Below, piece after piece: positions 10,904 to 20,640 of a stretch of 64,000 bases of DNA (position 1 is the first letter of the stretch; the number at the start of each line of letters is the position of its first letter). Source of the stretch: Diphasiastrum complanatum (lineage: Eukaryota > Streptophyta > Lycopodiopsida > Lycopodiales > Lycopodiaceae); assembly GCA_029204225.1 (NCBI GenBank), contig CM055107.1:2161218-2225217 (forward strand), written 5' to 3'. Both the position numbers and the translations under genes were made by a program. Under the pieces are notes generated by a model. It did not search any database. It was not told the DNA's origin and saw only the letters and a list, made by a program, of their open reading frames with translations.

Positions 10904-11720
10904 TTAGACTGCATGTGTCAGACTGCCACGTGGTAGTTTCGCATTGGTTGAGCCGGGCACATCCCATTCTGTCCGGTTCGGCTTTCCAAAAAAATTTAGA
11001 CTCGGCCCCTCGGGGCCTCGCCAATTTTTTTTAAAAATCCTTTCTTTTGGAATGTGCTTGTATGCTGCACATCCAAACACTCGTACGTATGATAGATTAG
11101 GCTTTCTACCTGTCCACATTTCGTATGGTGTTTTGTTTTCTAGTGCTGTCGTGTAGATATGTTCTACAGGTGTACAACTGCAGCTATTGCCTCAGCCCAG
11201 AATTGACCTGGCAATTGAGCCTGTGCCATCATGCATCTGGCTTCGACTAGCGTTCTGTTTCTTCTTTCTGCAACACCATTGTATTTTGGTGTGTATGCAG
11301 GAGTGAACTGGTGTTCAATCCCCTGTTCTTCGCAGAATTTTGAGAATTCTTTGCTTTTGTATTCACCTCCATTGTCAGATCTAAAAATCTATATATTTTT
11401 CGAGATGTGTCACTCTGCAAATGCCACGAAGTTCTTGAAGGAATCAAACACTTCGGATTTCTTCTTTAAGTAGTAGATCATGGTCACCCGGATGTTATCA
11501 TCTATAAACGTTAGAAAGTCTCTCGAACTTGAGAGCGAATCCATCTTCATCGGTCCACAAACATCAGAGTGGAAGTTCTTAGGCTCGTCCACAAACATCA
11601 GAGTGGACGAGCTCAAGAACTTCCTTGGCTCTTCTTCCCTCATGTGTGAATGGATTCCGATGTTGCTTGCCTTTCTGACAAGCTTTGTAGAACTCAGTTT
11701 CGGGCCTTGAAGATCTTCGT
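10904..11720 (-). pseudogene. Copia integrase relic
   Basis: Minus-strand frames give, in order, SDVCGPMKMDSLSSSRDFLTFIDD with the first catalytic Asp region, RSDNGGEY with the second, GVAERRNRTLVEA with the Glu region, and the C-terminal WTGRKPNLSYVRVFGCAAYKHIPKE. Stops and shifts separate the pieces. Beyond the last block, the GC-rich stretch near 10,870-11,040 replaces the expected integrase C-terminus. The core would have joined retrotransposon DNA to the genome. A duplicated, inverted segment at 11572-11623 is an added scar. Confidence 0.75.
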
Positions 11721-13240
11721 TTTCTGAAGCATTAACACTACTTTAGAGGGATGTTGACTAGTGCAAAGCACGAATGATTCACGAATCGTTCGTGCTTCGA
11801 GTCAAGGGACGTTGACTGTCGCGAATTGTTCTCGTTCGACATTCGTTTCTTGTTCGTGCTGCGACAAAGTTGCAGGAGTTCACCATTTCTGACACGGACA
11901 TGTCGATGTAGACTGTCATTGACTTTTCTTGTAATTCTGCAGATGTTGCGATTGTGCCAATATTTACAACAACTAATAAATGAATCTAGATTAGCATGAA
12001 ATAAGGATGGAGAGGATAGAAATCCAACACATGGCACCGGTACTGCATGTTTTGTAAGTTTGTTTTTATGCTCATGATATCGTTGTGGTTCAAAGGGGAT
12101 TGCATTGGAATCTTTGTTTGACCAGTGGTACTACTGTTGTCCAATTGTTTGTGTTTGTCTTCTGACCTGGCATTGTGTCATTTGTAATTCGCAATTGCAA
12201 ATGTGTAATGCCTTTATTTGATATGTTCACAGATGGAGTTTTTTTTAATGTTGTTTTTGAACGCTGGAATGGTTGGCTACTCTTGTGACCGTTTAACCCC
12301 ATCACCCTAAACTGCTAGGGATTTATCGAACTCATTAATGAAGGCACTTCGGACTTCCTGTGTGGTTTAGGATATAAACATAGAGGAAAATTTGAGCATT
12401 CAAGTTGTATGTAAAGAAGTTGTGTTGCTTTAAAATGTAATTTTGTCGGGTTAGGATGCATTGTTGTCCGTTATGAGCTTCAGATATCTTCAGATAATAT
12501 GGTGTTGCTACTATTTTATTTGTGCCTTTGTGCACTTGGATGTGGACTAAAGTTTTAGGCAATGAATTCAGATTTTTCATGTAATGTATGTGCTCATAAC
12601 AGGATGCAATACACGCATCATTGATGACCCTAGCAGTTAATGCATCCTTTTCTCACCAATGTTTGTCTAGAAAACTTGAATGTTGCTTTCTTTGCTAAAG
12701 ATGTTGCCCATTTGCACAACGAGTCATTGCTACTTCACCAAATGCTATACAATACTGCAAACTTCAAACACTCATTGCTATCTTTACAAAATGCCACAAA
12801 AATTTTGAAAGACAGAAACAGACAATTTTCTTGGGTCAAATTCACCTTGTTTAAGTATGTGGATGCAATGCAACATTTCTATAAGTGAAAAATGTAAAAA
12901 TTCAATCATAAGCGAGCATTGATATTGGATAGACAGAAGGTTTGATTAACACAGGTTGTATCGTCTCATACATCCTCATTTTCATAGACATCTACCACTT
13001 TGTTCTCCTTCAAAGAAAACTTATCACTAAGGAATGTTCGATCCGAGAGCTGGGATACATGAACCAAGAGACATGCAGAGTATAACCATGGACCATAAGA
13101 TCAGGCATTGATACTTTCATCTTAGAAAGCATGCTGTTGGGTGATTACAATTGGGCTCCACACCTGGTGAGATCCATCCCTCCATATCGAAAACCCAAAC
13201 TCTGTCTCTGAGTCTCCAAATAGGAGTTTCAAAAAATAAC
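11721..13240. other. No recognisable gene
   Basis: A cgaa/ttcg-rich stretch at 11,755-11,880, somewhat like the element A LTR ends, is followed by AT-rich sequence. The word gatagaaatccaaca near 12,016 also occurs at 37,286 next to a copia purine tract, so an LTR edge is possible. Small open frames at 12,090-12,890 match nothing I know. Confidence 0.3.
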
Positions 13241-13489
13241 TCAATTTCTAATGTAGATCAGCGAAAACCATCTACTCTGGCTTCACAAAAATATGCATTC
13301 TTGCAGGAGCAATGATCTCTGCCGTGTAAACCGTATTGGGGTCTCCAATGTTGGTGAAAACCTACATTGGTCACAGTCCTGGAAAGTGTTGTGGTGAAAA
13401 CAGAGGATGAGAATTGATCAAAAACAGCAGAGAAGAAAGATCTTGCAAGCCATTTCACGAGTGTGTGTGAAAACGGGCCAAACTGTTCC

Positions 13490-13790
13490 ATGACGACCAT
13501 GGCCAGAAACGGGGGGGGGGGTTTAGTGGGGGGGAAGGCCCTGCCTGAGGGCCTTCCTTGCTGGGAGGGCCCTTGCCCGAGGGCGGGAGCCCGAGGGCTG
13601 GCCCCGACCAGCAAGGGAGGCCCGAGGGCTTTGGGCCTTCCCCTATGTAATGCCATTGTGCGAAGGTTTTTTTTTTTTTTTTTTTTGGTTTTTTGCCAAT
13701 TTTTTTTTCGCAAATTATTTTAAGTTTGTGGTGGAATGTGGATGTGGACAGCCAATGATGGGCTGCCACATAGCAGATGCACATTCCACC
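13490..13790 (+). repeat. GC-rich / poly-T dispersed repeat, copy 1
   Basis: Starts with a G run, then a block with repeated cccgaggg words, then a short conserved segment (gtaatgccattgtgcgaagg), a poly-T stretch of about 20, and ends in a 61-base hairpin at 13730-13790 (ggtggaatgtg / cacattccacc). The same order occurs inverted at about 31,090-31,340, sharing ataatgccatgtgcaaagg and gccaatgataggctgtcaca. This makes it a dispersed repeat rather than chance composition. Class unknown. Confidence 0.55.
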
Positions 13791-13953
13791 GGAGAGAGGA
13801 GGAGAAAGAACGTGCATTTTGGAGAGAGGAGAGAGAACGTGAATTCCATCGGAGAGAGAAAAGAGAAAGTGAATTTTACCGGAGAGAGAAGAGAGAATGA
13901 TACATTCCTAAGAAAGTTGGATGGACATTATGCAAGTTGGATGGACATTATGC
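13791..13953 (+). repeat. Two tandem repeats upstream of RRP1
   Basis: Four 30-base units at 13791-13910, each beginning ggagagag and ending in an aatt/cattcc-like tail, are followed by two identical 20-base units at 13914-13933 and 13934-13953 (aagttggatggacattatgc). They lie about 110-270 bases before the RRP1 start codon, in the likely promoter or 5' untranslated region. Confidence 0.8.
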
Positions 13954-14062
13954 TCTGAAGGTGGTCCAAAATACAAAGGACACCTGAGCACAACGTGGTT
14001 TGGTCCTGTCCTCGCAAAACACCCTAAAGAATAGAAGAATCGCAGGAAGGAAGGAAGAAAGG

Positions 14063-16054
14063 ATGGGGGCGAAGAAAGGGCGAGGAGCGGAGGGAGGAGT
14101 GGGGCATGGAGGCAGCAGAGGGAGAGGTGCATCAGGCCTTCCCAAGCTGCTGGCATCGCCACACAAAAGAGCTCGGGAGAATGCAATGGCGCTCTTGGTG
14201 GCCTGGCTCTCTGCACAGAAGACGCTCACAGACATGGACGTAAGGAAGATATGGAAGGGCTTGTTCTACTGCGTGTGGCGCACTGACAAGGCGGTCCTGC
14301 AGGCTGACCTCATTGAGAGGCTTGCCTCCCTTTTGCTTCGTTTAGATGTGAAGCTTTCCCTTCAGGTTTTTGAAGGATTTCTGTCCGCAATGAGCAGGGA
14401 ATGGGGTGGCATTGATATATTGCGTTTGGACAAATTCTATTTATTGATCAGTAAGGTTTTGGTTAATGTTTTCAAAATTTTGAATAGCCAGAAATGGGAT
14501 GAGAAGTGCGTGAAGAAGTTCATGACAGCTATGGCAGAAAGAGGTTTTCTAGCTAGCGATCATTTTCCAAGTCAAGGTGTGAATTTGCATCTGGCGGATA
14601 GCTTCTGGGCTGAGCTGAAACCGTTTCTTCCCATACCCCAGCAAGCTTTTGGTTGTTTGCTTGAACCCTTTTATTCTGCTTTAGTTCAGGCCTCGGATAA
14701 GATCCTCCTTGAGAGAGTAAAAGAGAGTGTATTCATGCCTTTGCTGAGGGAGGCCAGTAATGTTCAGAGTAGCACAGAGAAGGAGTGTTTGGGTTCTAAA
14801 CTGGGTGTTTTAGCACTTGGGGAGCCCTTAATAGAGAGGTTTTTTGAGCTCGCGTCCTCGACTGTAGCTCAGGGAAATCGTAAAATCTTGTACAAATTGT
14901 ACGAAGAGAGCAACAAACTGCAAAAGCGTCATGTAGTTACAGAAGGATTTGTGTCCTCAACAGAGCAACTGAATTTGAAAGACAAACCCATAGTGGAGGG
15001 TGTGGATGCAGATGCTAAAAGGAATCCTCTGATGAGCAAGAACAAGAAAAGAAAAGTAGAAAATGCGAGCTCTTCTAAGAAGAAGCATCGAGTAGGATCA
15101 GCTGCCAAGGCATTGAAAGAGGATATATGTAATGTTCTTACTCCCAGTGGAGCCATGACAGTTCAGGAGGATATGCATTTAAGTTTGTCTGATAAAGAAC
15201 AGCTTGCTAACCTTGAAGATTGCACTCTTTTGACCAAAAAATGCATTGGGAAAGAGAAACAAGCTTCTGCTGAATTGCATTCCAGAAAGAAGACTATGAA
15301 AGAGGAACCGGATCTTGAAAATAGTTCTAGGCCAAGATCTTTGGAAAAGCAAAAGTCGTTGGTCAGAAATTCTGGACAGAAAGTGTTAGGAAACAGGATG
15401 GAAGTGACAGCAAGTAACGGGCACTTAGACCAGAGCATCTGCCGTTCAAATGGGAGTGATCTGAAGAGTGCTAACGGGGATCTGGGGGAATGCAAAGAAG
15501 CAATTGAGGCAGGTGATGGGATGGACGCTGCTGATCCTGTGGTGTCCAATTTGTCAAAAAGATTCAATTTTTCGGCTTCAGATGGCCCTGAAGGTAGCCC
15601 TAGTGTTTCATTTCGAGCTTTTTCACAACTTGTTCCATCTCCACGAAACACTGGCAGCAAGAAACGAAAGAAAACAGAGTCAGAAAAAAGGTCGTGTGGA
15701 AGTGATAAAGAAGATGAGGCCTCAAGACTTTCACCCTTCGTTGGTGAAGACAAGCAGGAAATGAATGGGAAGAAGGTAAGAAAGGTAAGGTTCTCTTTAG
15801 AAAACAATCTAGTGTGGAAACCAAAAGGACCACTCCCGCCAAAGTCCCTAAGACTGCCGCCCTCGTCAACTCCAAGGGGAAGTGCATTGAAGAAAGGAGT
15901 TCCACCCGGGCCAGTTCGATCGATAGTAACCCCGAAGAAACTAATGAAAAAAGTGAGTTTGAGAAAGTTGTTTTCAGATTCATCTGTTATTAGTCCATGG
16001 ATTCTATCATGCAAGAGGGGTCCACTCTTTATGAAGAGACTGAACTCTTTGTGA
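14063..16054 (+). CDS. RRP1: RRP1/Nop52 ribosomal RNA processing protein
   Basis: A nucleolar factor needed for maturation of the 60S subunit and processing of the internal transcribed spacer between 5.8S and 25S rRNA (known for the family). The 663-residue product starts at ATG 14063 (MGAKKGRG), which has A at -3 and G at +4. The open frame extends further upstream without an ATG. Residues about 30-260 form the helical Nop52 domain: LASPHKRARENAMALLVAWL, KIWKGLFYCVWRTDK (64-76), FLSAMSREWGGIDILRLDKF. Residues about 330-570 are a low-complexity, lysine-rich tail with KKRK-type nuclear or nucleolar signals. Near residue 575 comes the conserved C-terminal block RFSLENNLVWKPKGPLPP, then RGSALKKGVPPGP. 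No intron interrupts the frame. No partner gene is adjacent. Confidence 0.9.
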   Translation: MGAKKGRGAEGGVGHGGSRGRGASGLPKLLASPHKRARENAMALLVAWLSAQKTLTDMDVRKIWKGLFYCVWRTDKAVLQADLIERLASLLLRLDVKLSLQVFEGFLSAMSREWGGIDILRLDKFYLLISKVLVNVFKILNSQKWDEKCVKKFMTAMAERGFLASDHFPSQGVNLHLADSFWAELKPFLPIPQQAFGCLLEPFYSALVQASDKILLERVKESVFMPLLREASNVQSSTEKECLGSKLGVLALGEPLIERFFELASSTVAQGNRKILYKLYEESNKLQKRHVVTEGFVSSTEQLNLKDKPIVEGVDADAKRNPLMSKNKKRKVENASSSKKKHRVGSAAKALKEDICNVLTPSGAMTVQEDMHLSLSDKEQLANLEDCTLLTKKCIGKEKQASAELHSRKKTMKEEPDLENSSRPRSLEKQKSLVRNSGQKVLGNRMEVTASNGHLDQSICRSNGSDLKSANGDLGECKEAIEAGDGMDAADPVVSNLSKRFNFSASDGPEGSPSVSFRAFSQLVPSPRNTGSKKRKKTESEKRSCGSDKEDEASRLSPFVGEDKQEMNGKKVRKVRFSLENNLVWKPKGPLPPKSLRLPPSSTPRGSALKKGVPPGPVRSIVTPKKLMKKVSLRKLFSDSSVISPWILSCKRGPLFMKRLNSL

Positions 16055-17076
16055 AATTTTCTAGACAGAATCTTGGTCTTTGAATTCCTTTCTCCTAGAT
16101 GACCAAATGTTTGCTTTGGTATCCTGAAATGCAATGGTTACAAATAGTAGTGATTAATGCTGCTAAAGACATTTCAGCATACAACATGGCCATTATGGGT
16201 ACCAGTTAATTCACTTGGAACTGTCTCAATGGCATAAAAGTGTTCGAACTTCGAATATGCTTTGTGCTTTATGGAATGGCTTCAAAATTTTGTACTTACA
16301 TTATTTTTTAAAAGTATAATCATTTTAATCTTTGTTGAACTTATCATGGATTTTTCTTTCTTTGTTAAAGTCTTATTTAGATTGCATGGTTTTTTTTCCC
16401 TTAGAGAGATACGATAGAATTAAATTAAAAAAAAGTGAACTTCTAGTTCAAACGAAAATTTGTTGGTTTGCAAGTTAATGAGATATTGTAATATCCTTTT
16501 GTGAACTGAGTTAGATGTAGCTATTGTTTTGAAAGATGTAGCTATTGTTTTAAATTTTATTGATGTGTTCTATATATATGTTCATGTTTTACAATCAGTT
16601 AAGTCTTTTCAATCAACGCTCTTGTTGGAGTTTTTTTATGCTTAGATAACTCTTTTTCGATCAACGTTCTTGTTGGACTTGTTAATAACTTTTTTTTTGA
16701 TCAACACTCTTGTTGGATCGCTAAATTAGAAACCAAACATTCGCTTGTTTTTGATATAAGACCCACTTGTTTGAAGGAGTAAGGGTATGAAAGTTGTTGG
16801 GGAGGAAATATGAGATCCCGTATGTCAGTGTTAAATTCCTCTGTTCCTAAATAAAGATAAGGTGTGTTTTGACACAATATCTTGAACCATTGGGAAATTT
16901 CATTTAGGGTTATATGTTGCAAAAGATTCAAAAAGAAATTATGATTTTATAGCTCCATAAAGTAGGGTAAGATGTCATAACAATTAATGAATCATGGAGA
17001 ACTGAGGTACCAATACTAAGGACTTGCTGGTCATCTGGTTTGTTAGGAATTAATGTTTGTGTGTGAAATTTTGACA
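16055..17076. other. 3' flank of RRP1 and possible LTR end
   Basis: AT-rich. Three copies of a word like gatcaacgctcttgttgga lie at about 16,611, 16,660 and 16,698, and aagatgtagctattgtttt occurs twice near 16,515-16,550. The last bases (ending ttgaca at 17076) directly precede a plus-strand primer-binding site, so the right part should be the end of an LTR whose start I cannot place. Confidence 0.4.
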
Positions 17077-17088
17077 TGGTATCAGAGC
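17077..17088 (+). promoter_or_regulatory. tRNA-Met(i) primer-binding site, plus strand
   Basis: TGGTATCAGAGC on the + strand directly after a CA terminus. It marks the 5' end of the interior of a plus-strand LTR retrotransposon that is otherwise not preserved. A (GA)n tract follows at once. Confidence 0.7.
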
Positions 17089-17092
17089 AAGC

Positions 17093-17095
<3 letters not shown>

Positions 17096-17136
<41 letters not shown>
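17096..17136 (+). repeat. (GA)n microsatellite
   Basis: An uninterrupted GA dinucleotide tract of about 41 bases inside the leader that follows the primer-binding site at 17077. Confidence 0.95.
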
Positions 17137-17139
<3 letters not shown>

Positions 17140-17689
17140 GTGAGTTTGTTTTTGCTGGGTTGCAAGAAAATTATTGGAGATCTGTTTTGCTAGAGTCAGC
17201 CTGTAGATCACTGAGCTGAGTCAAAATAGGATTAGATCACTGAGCTGGAATCAGATCGCTGCCGGCAGAGCTAGAACTCTTTGCTGGTCAATCGTTGGTT
17301 GCAAGGGTTGTTTGCTGATTGTATGCTTTTTTTTATCGCTAATAAAGGTTGGAATCAGATTAGACCTGATCGCTGAGCTCAGGTTACTACCTACTGATTA
17401 CTGAACAGATTGCTGAGACAGATAATTGCTACTTGAATCAAATCGCTGGAAACATATTTTTGCTGGTTGATTGCTGCTGGATCAGACCTACTGCTGGTGT
17501 TGGATCGCTGTTGGTGCTACAGGACTAGTTCGCTACATTGAAAGCAGATCTGAAGTGTTGATTGTCAACAGACTGTTGGCTGCTGAATCAGATTGTAGAA
17601 CTGTTCATTGGTTGAAGCAAGAAACTGTTTGCTGGAAATTCAGGTTGCTGAGAGTTGTTACGGATCAGTACAATGGCAGGGGTGTTCTA
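17137..17689 (+). other. Retrotransposon leader with GCTGG/CGCTG words
   Basis: Untranslated-looking sequence dense in tgctgg, cgctga and gctgag words. It belongs to the remnant started by the primer-binding site at 17077. Near 17,690 it joins the end of the minus-strand gypsy relic. Confidence 0.35.
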
Positions 17690-18460
17690 GTTCATAGGAA
17701 ACTTCGCCTATTCTCCTAATGATGGTAAACGGACCACAATACCTAAGAGATAACTTAGCACACACTCCTGTTTTGAGGTTCTAGAGTCAGCTGGGATTCG
17801 AAGAAAGACTTTCTCACCAGGGGAGAACATAATATCCCGTCTATGTGGATCTGCATAATGCTTAGCTCAATCTTGGGCTTGCTTAATGCTACCATATGGT
17901 TTAGGTCTTCTAAAAAGTTTTAGCCTATGGCTGTGGTTGAGCGTGGCTGAAAACCATACATCAGCATAAATGGATTATATCATGTAGCTGAATGTTTGGC
18001 ATTGTTATAAGCAAACTCTAATATCAAAAAATATTCCTCCCAATTAGTCTGCATTTTGTTGACGTATGCTTGAACCGTATCCTCCAGCACCTGATTTACT
18101 CTTTCTGTTTGACCGTTCGTCTGTGGATGGTCTAAATTACTCATATTTAGTTTGGTATGGAGATGATGGAATACTGCTCTCCAAAAACCTCCATCAAACT
18201 TACCATCTTGGTCGTCGACTATGTCGGAAGGAAGACCAGATAATCTAAAGAGCCTATCTATAAACAACCTTGCTAACTCTGGAGTTGTGATGGTTGTTTT
18301 GGTTGGAATAAAATGAGCCATTTTGGTCAAACGGTCAACTATGACCCATATAGCATCATGACCCTTATGGGTTCTAGGCAGGCCTACTATAAAATCCATG
18401 GAAATGCTTTCCCATTTACCAAGTTCCAATTGGTATCTCTAATGGCTGCAAATGCTTTGC
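17690..18460 (-). pseudogene. Ty3/gypsy integrase relic
   Basis: The frame 18429-17980 begins WESISMDFIVGLP and includes AIWVIVDRLTKMAHF (first catalytic Asp region), SDIVDDQDGKF (second) and HPQTNGQTERVNQVLED (Glu region), followed by NWEEYFLILEFAYNNAKHSAT. After one stop the frame continues to YNPFMLMYGFQP. Further left, a C-terminal GPFTIIRRIGEVSYEL segment appears at about 17,690-17,790. This is the standard gypsy integrase order. Reverse transcriptase and RNase H, expected upstream, are absent: sequence to the right goes straight to gag. Confidence 0.85.
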
Positions 18461-18539
18461 TGTGTTAATCCAACACTTCTGGCAATTGGTTACATATTGT
18501 TGGATGTCCTATTTCATACTGGGCCAAAAGAATTGACTA

Positions 18540-19565
18540 ACCTCTCCCAGGCTTCCCAAGCCCTATCAAGTTCATTGGTAGGCAAGAACTCTCGTAGGAA
18601 AGCTTCCTCAAAAGCCTTCCATGACTGGGGTGTCTGCCCAGTCTCCTGGAGGTTCAGTCGCCATTGTAGGCAAGGTTACAAGCCGATTCGAATCGGGCTG
18701 ATTTGACCGGTTCGAACCGGCCAGGCTGGTTCGAACCGGAAAACAGTTCGAACCGAAAAAAAAAATTTCCAAAACGTTTTTCTGGCTTTTTGGGGTTTTT
18801 TTTTAAAATCCGGTTCAAACCGGCTCCGAATGGTTCGAACGGTTTGAACCATGGTTCGAGTTTCAAACCGCGATTCGTGCAACTATGCTTGTAGGCCATG
18901 GGACCCAAGGACAAGCTAGCTTCTATGGCTTGCCAGGGATTTGTTTCAGTGCATCTATATTTTTCCACTTTGAAAATGCTAAGGTTTGGTCTGCTATTTC
19001 CCAATGGGAGATACTAGCAATTGAGAAGTACTAGGAACTGAGACTGGAGGAGTAGGGGTTACTGAAGAGTCTTTAACTAGGTTGGCAAACAAATTCTTAA
19101 TGTTGGCAAAAGGCGGATCTTGCTTACTTTGCATGTTGGATAAACTTTGTTATAAATCTGCTACTTCAGTTTGTAATTGCTCATATTGTTCATAGCCACA
19201 AATTCTTCAGTGTTTTCGTACTCCTCATCTATGTCCATTGCACTCTTTCCTTTATGAAAACGAATGGATTCTTCTTCGAGCTCGTCTATGGCTCCCTGGG
19301 GAAACTGGATTATCTCAGGGGTCAGTTCGAAGGTGAAAGCTAAAACGTAAAACAAACCGAAAGAAGAAAAGGACAAGGACTTAGCTCTGGTCGGAGCCCA
19401 CTTGCCAAGGCGAACACCAAAGATATCCCTCAGCTTCTGCAAACGGCTCCAGCAAGGTTGTAGACTTGAAAGGTTCACAGTACTCCTCTTTGCTACACTT
19501 TGCTGGAACAATTTGAATCGCATGCTCAGGTCTTCGCTCTGGTTGAAAAACAAGATGCCTCCCAT
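18540..19565 (-). pseudogene. Ty3/gypsy gag relic, split by an insertion
   Basis: Minus-strand frames give the gypsy gag block WRLNLQETGQTPQSW, KAFEEAFLREFLP and DRAWEAWERLVN (18,665-18,540). Upstream, across the small insertion at 18671-18887, the gag continues with FKVEKYRCTETNPWQAIEASL (19,000-18,900). The 5' part at 19565-19161 is a weakly recognised N-terminal region with an acidic IDELEEESIRFHKG segment. Stops and shifts are present. The direct gag-to-integrase join to the left indicates loss of protease, reverse transcriptase and RNase H. Confidence 0.65.
18671..18887. mobile_element. hAT-like miniature element with TTCGAACC palindromes
   Basis: A 217-base insertion interrupts gypsy gag. 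It is flanked by near-identical 8-base sequences (attgtagg at 18663-18670, cttgtagg at 18888-18895), the size typical of hAT target duplications. The ends are imperfect inverted repeats (caaggttac... and, read from the other end, catagttgc..., each followed by a gaatcg word). Inside are several copies of the self-complementary ggttcgaacc or close variants on both sides of an A/T-rich centre. No transposase is encoded. Confidence 0.55.
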
Positions 19566-20218
19566 TGAAACTTATTGCATGTAATGGTTTCAGAGTTGCA
19601 CGTCGCTGAACTAGCTGTGGATAAGGCGCTGGAAAAGCTTTTAATCAGTGTACTGGAAGCCAGAATTCAAGCACTGGAAATAAAGCCAGATGAGGGCTGA
19701 TTTTTGTGAAATTTAAGCGCTGAACCTGCAACCAGAAACCAGTACTATTAGGATTGAAAGTGTGGACTCAATCTGCAGGTTTGGAGGTTGCTAACTCTGC
19801 TGAAATAAATCGCTGAAACAGTCAATTGTTGGAAGCATCATATGCTGGAAACCAGTTGCACTGATATCGCTGATTTGCAGCAGAAAAAACATTTAAAAGT
19901 ATGTGGAGGGTAGCCTGCAATCGGTGCGCTGGATCTGACAACTAAACCAGGTCGAATCAGCCTGAAACGTGCTGGTAATGATGCCTCGTAAAGTGCTAAA
20001 AACCTGTCAAAGAAACGTGCAAGAGGTCACCCAAAAAGTGCGCTGGTTGGGATAGCAATATGCGCCCAACTGATTTCTGTTTGAGTGCGCTGGAGAAGCT
20101 AGGGTAAATGCGCTGGACCTCCTTACTGGAAAATGCATTTATGCACAGATCCTTGCATCCGAACTTGCTTGATCCTAGAAGCACAAGAAACTAACACATT
20201 GTAGGCAAGGACGGCTAT
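19566..20218 (-). other. Gypsy leader region
   Basis: Lies between the gypsy gag relic and the primer-binding site. No supported open frame. On the + strand it is dense in gctgg/cgctga words, like 17,137-17,689. Confidence 0.4.
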
Positions 20219-20230
20219 GGCTCTGATACC
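20219..20230 (-). promoter_or_regulatory. tRNA-Met(i) primer-binding site of the gypsy relic
   Basis: The minus strand reads GGTATCAGAGCC two bases inside an LTR terminus (tgttagg at 20233 on the + strand). Confidence 0.75.
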
Positions 20231-20232
20231 GC

Positions 20233-20640
20233 TGTTAGGAACAACATAACCACTGGAAAAGCTAGTCTGATCCACACAGCCAATGCATTCTCTTATAGAA
20301 TGCCCCTCCTAGCCCAGTGTGAGTTTGCATGCGGTAGGTGTCAGTTGCAACAAACACTCATCGTTCATGCTACATGCATGGGTTACTGATGCATGAGGAG
20401 TCCCAGTGCACTACTGACAGACTGCATGGCTCCTAGCTGTCATGCATGTGACTGCATGGGCATTACTGGCCCTCAAACTTACTGCATGGTATGCATGTGC
20501 TACTGACCCACACTATCCTCTGCCCTCCGGTGGTTAGTTGCCCATAAAAGTACTATTAGGTTCGGACTGGTGGGAGGCACCAAAAGGAAGAATAACTATG
20601 ATGAGGGACACGTAGTCAAGACTTAGCAACTAAATAGCCT
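20233..20640 (-). repeat. 5' LTR of the gypsy relic (right end uncertain)
   Basis: Begins tgttagg next to the primer-binding site. It contains a cluster of catgcatg-type words (20373, 20441 and a partial one at 20491) and a possible TATA-like cataaaa near 20,540. No second copy is present, so the right boundary is a guess. Confidence 0.45.

Noticed and set aside
14000-14062. Upstream extension of the RRP1 frame
   Set aside because: The frame is open but its first codon is TTG. The ATG at 14063 has good context and starts the family-like basic N-terminus.
15955-15982. Possible 25-base intron near the end of RRP1 (gtgag...ttttcag)
   Set aside because: Far too short for a plant intron, and the frame is open through it.
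15163-16134. 323-codon minus-strand open frame across RRP1
   Set aside because: It is the antisense shadow of a clear coding gene and shows no domain of its own.
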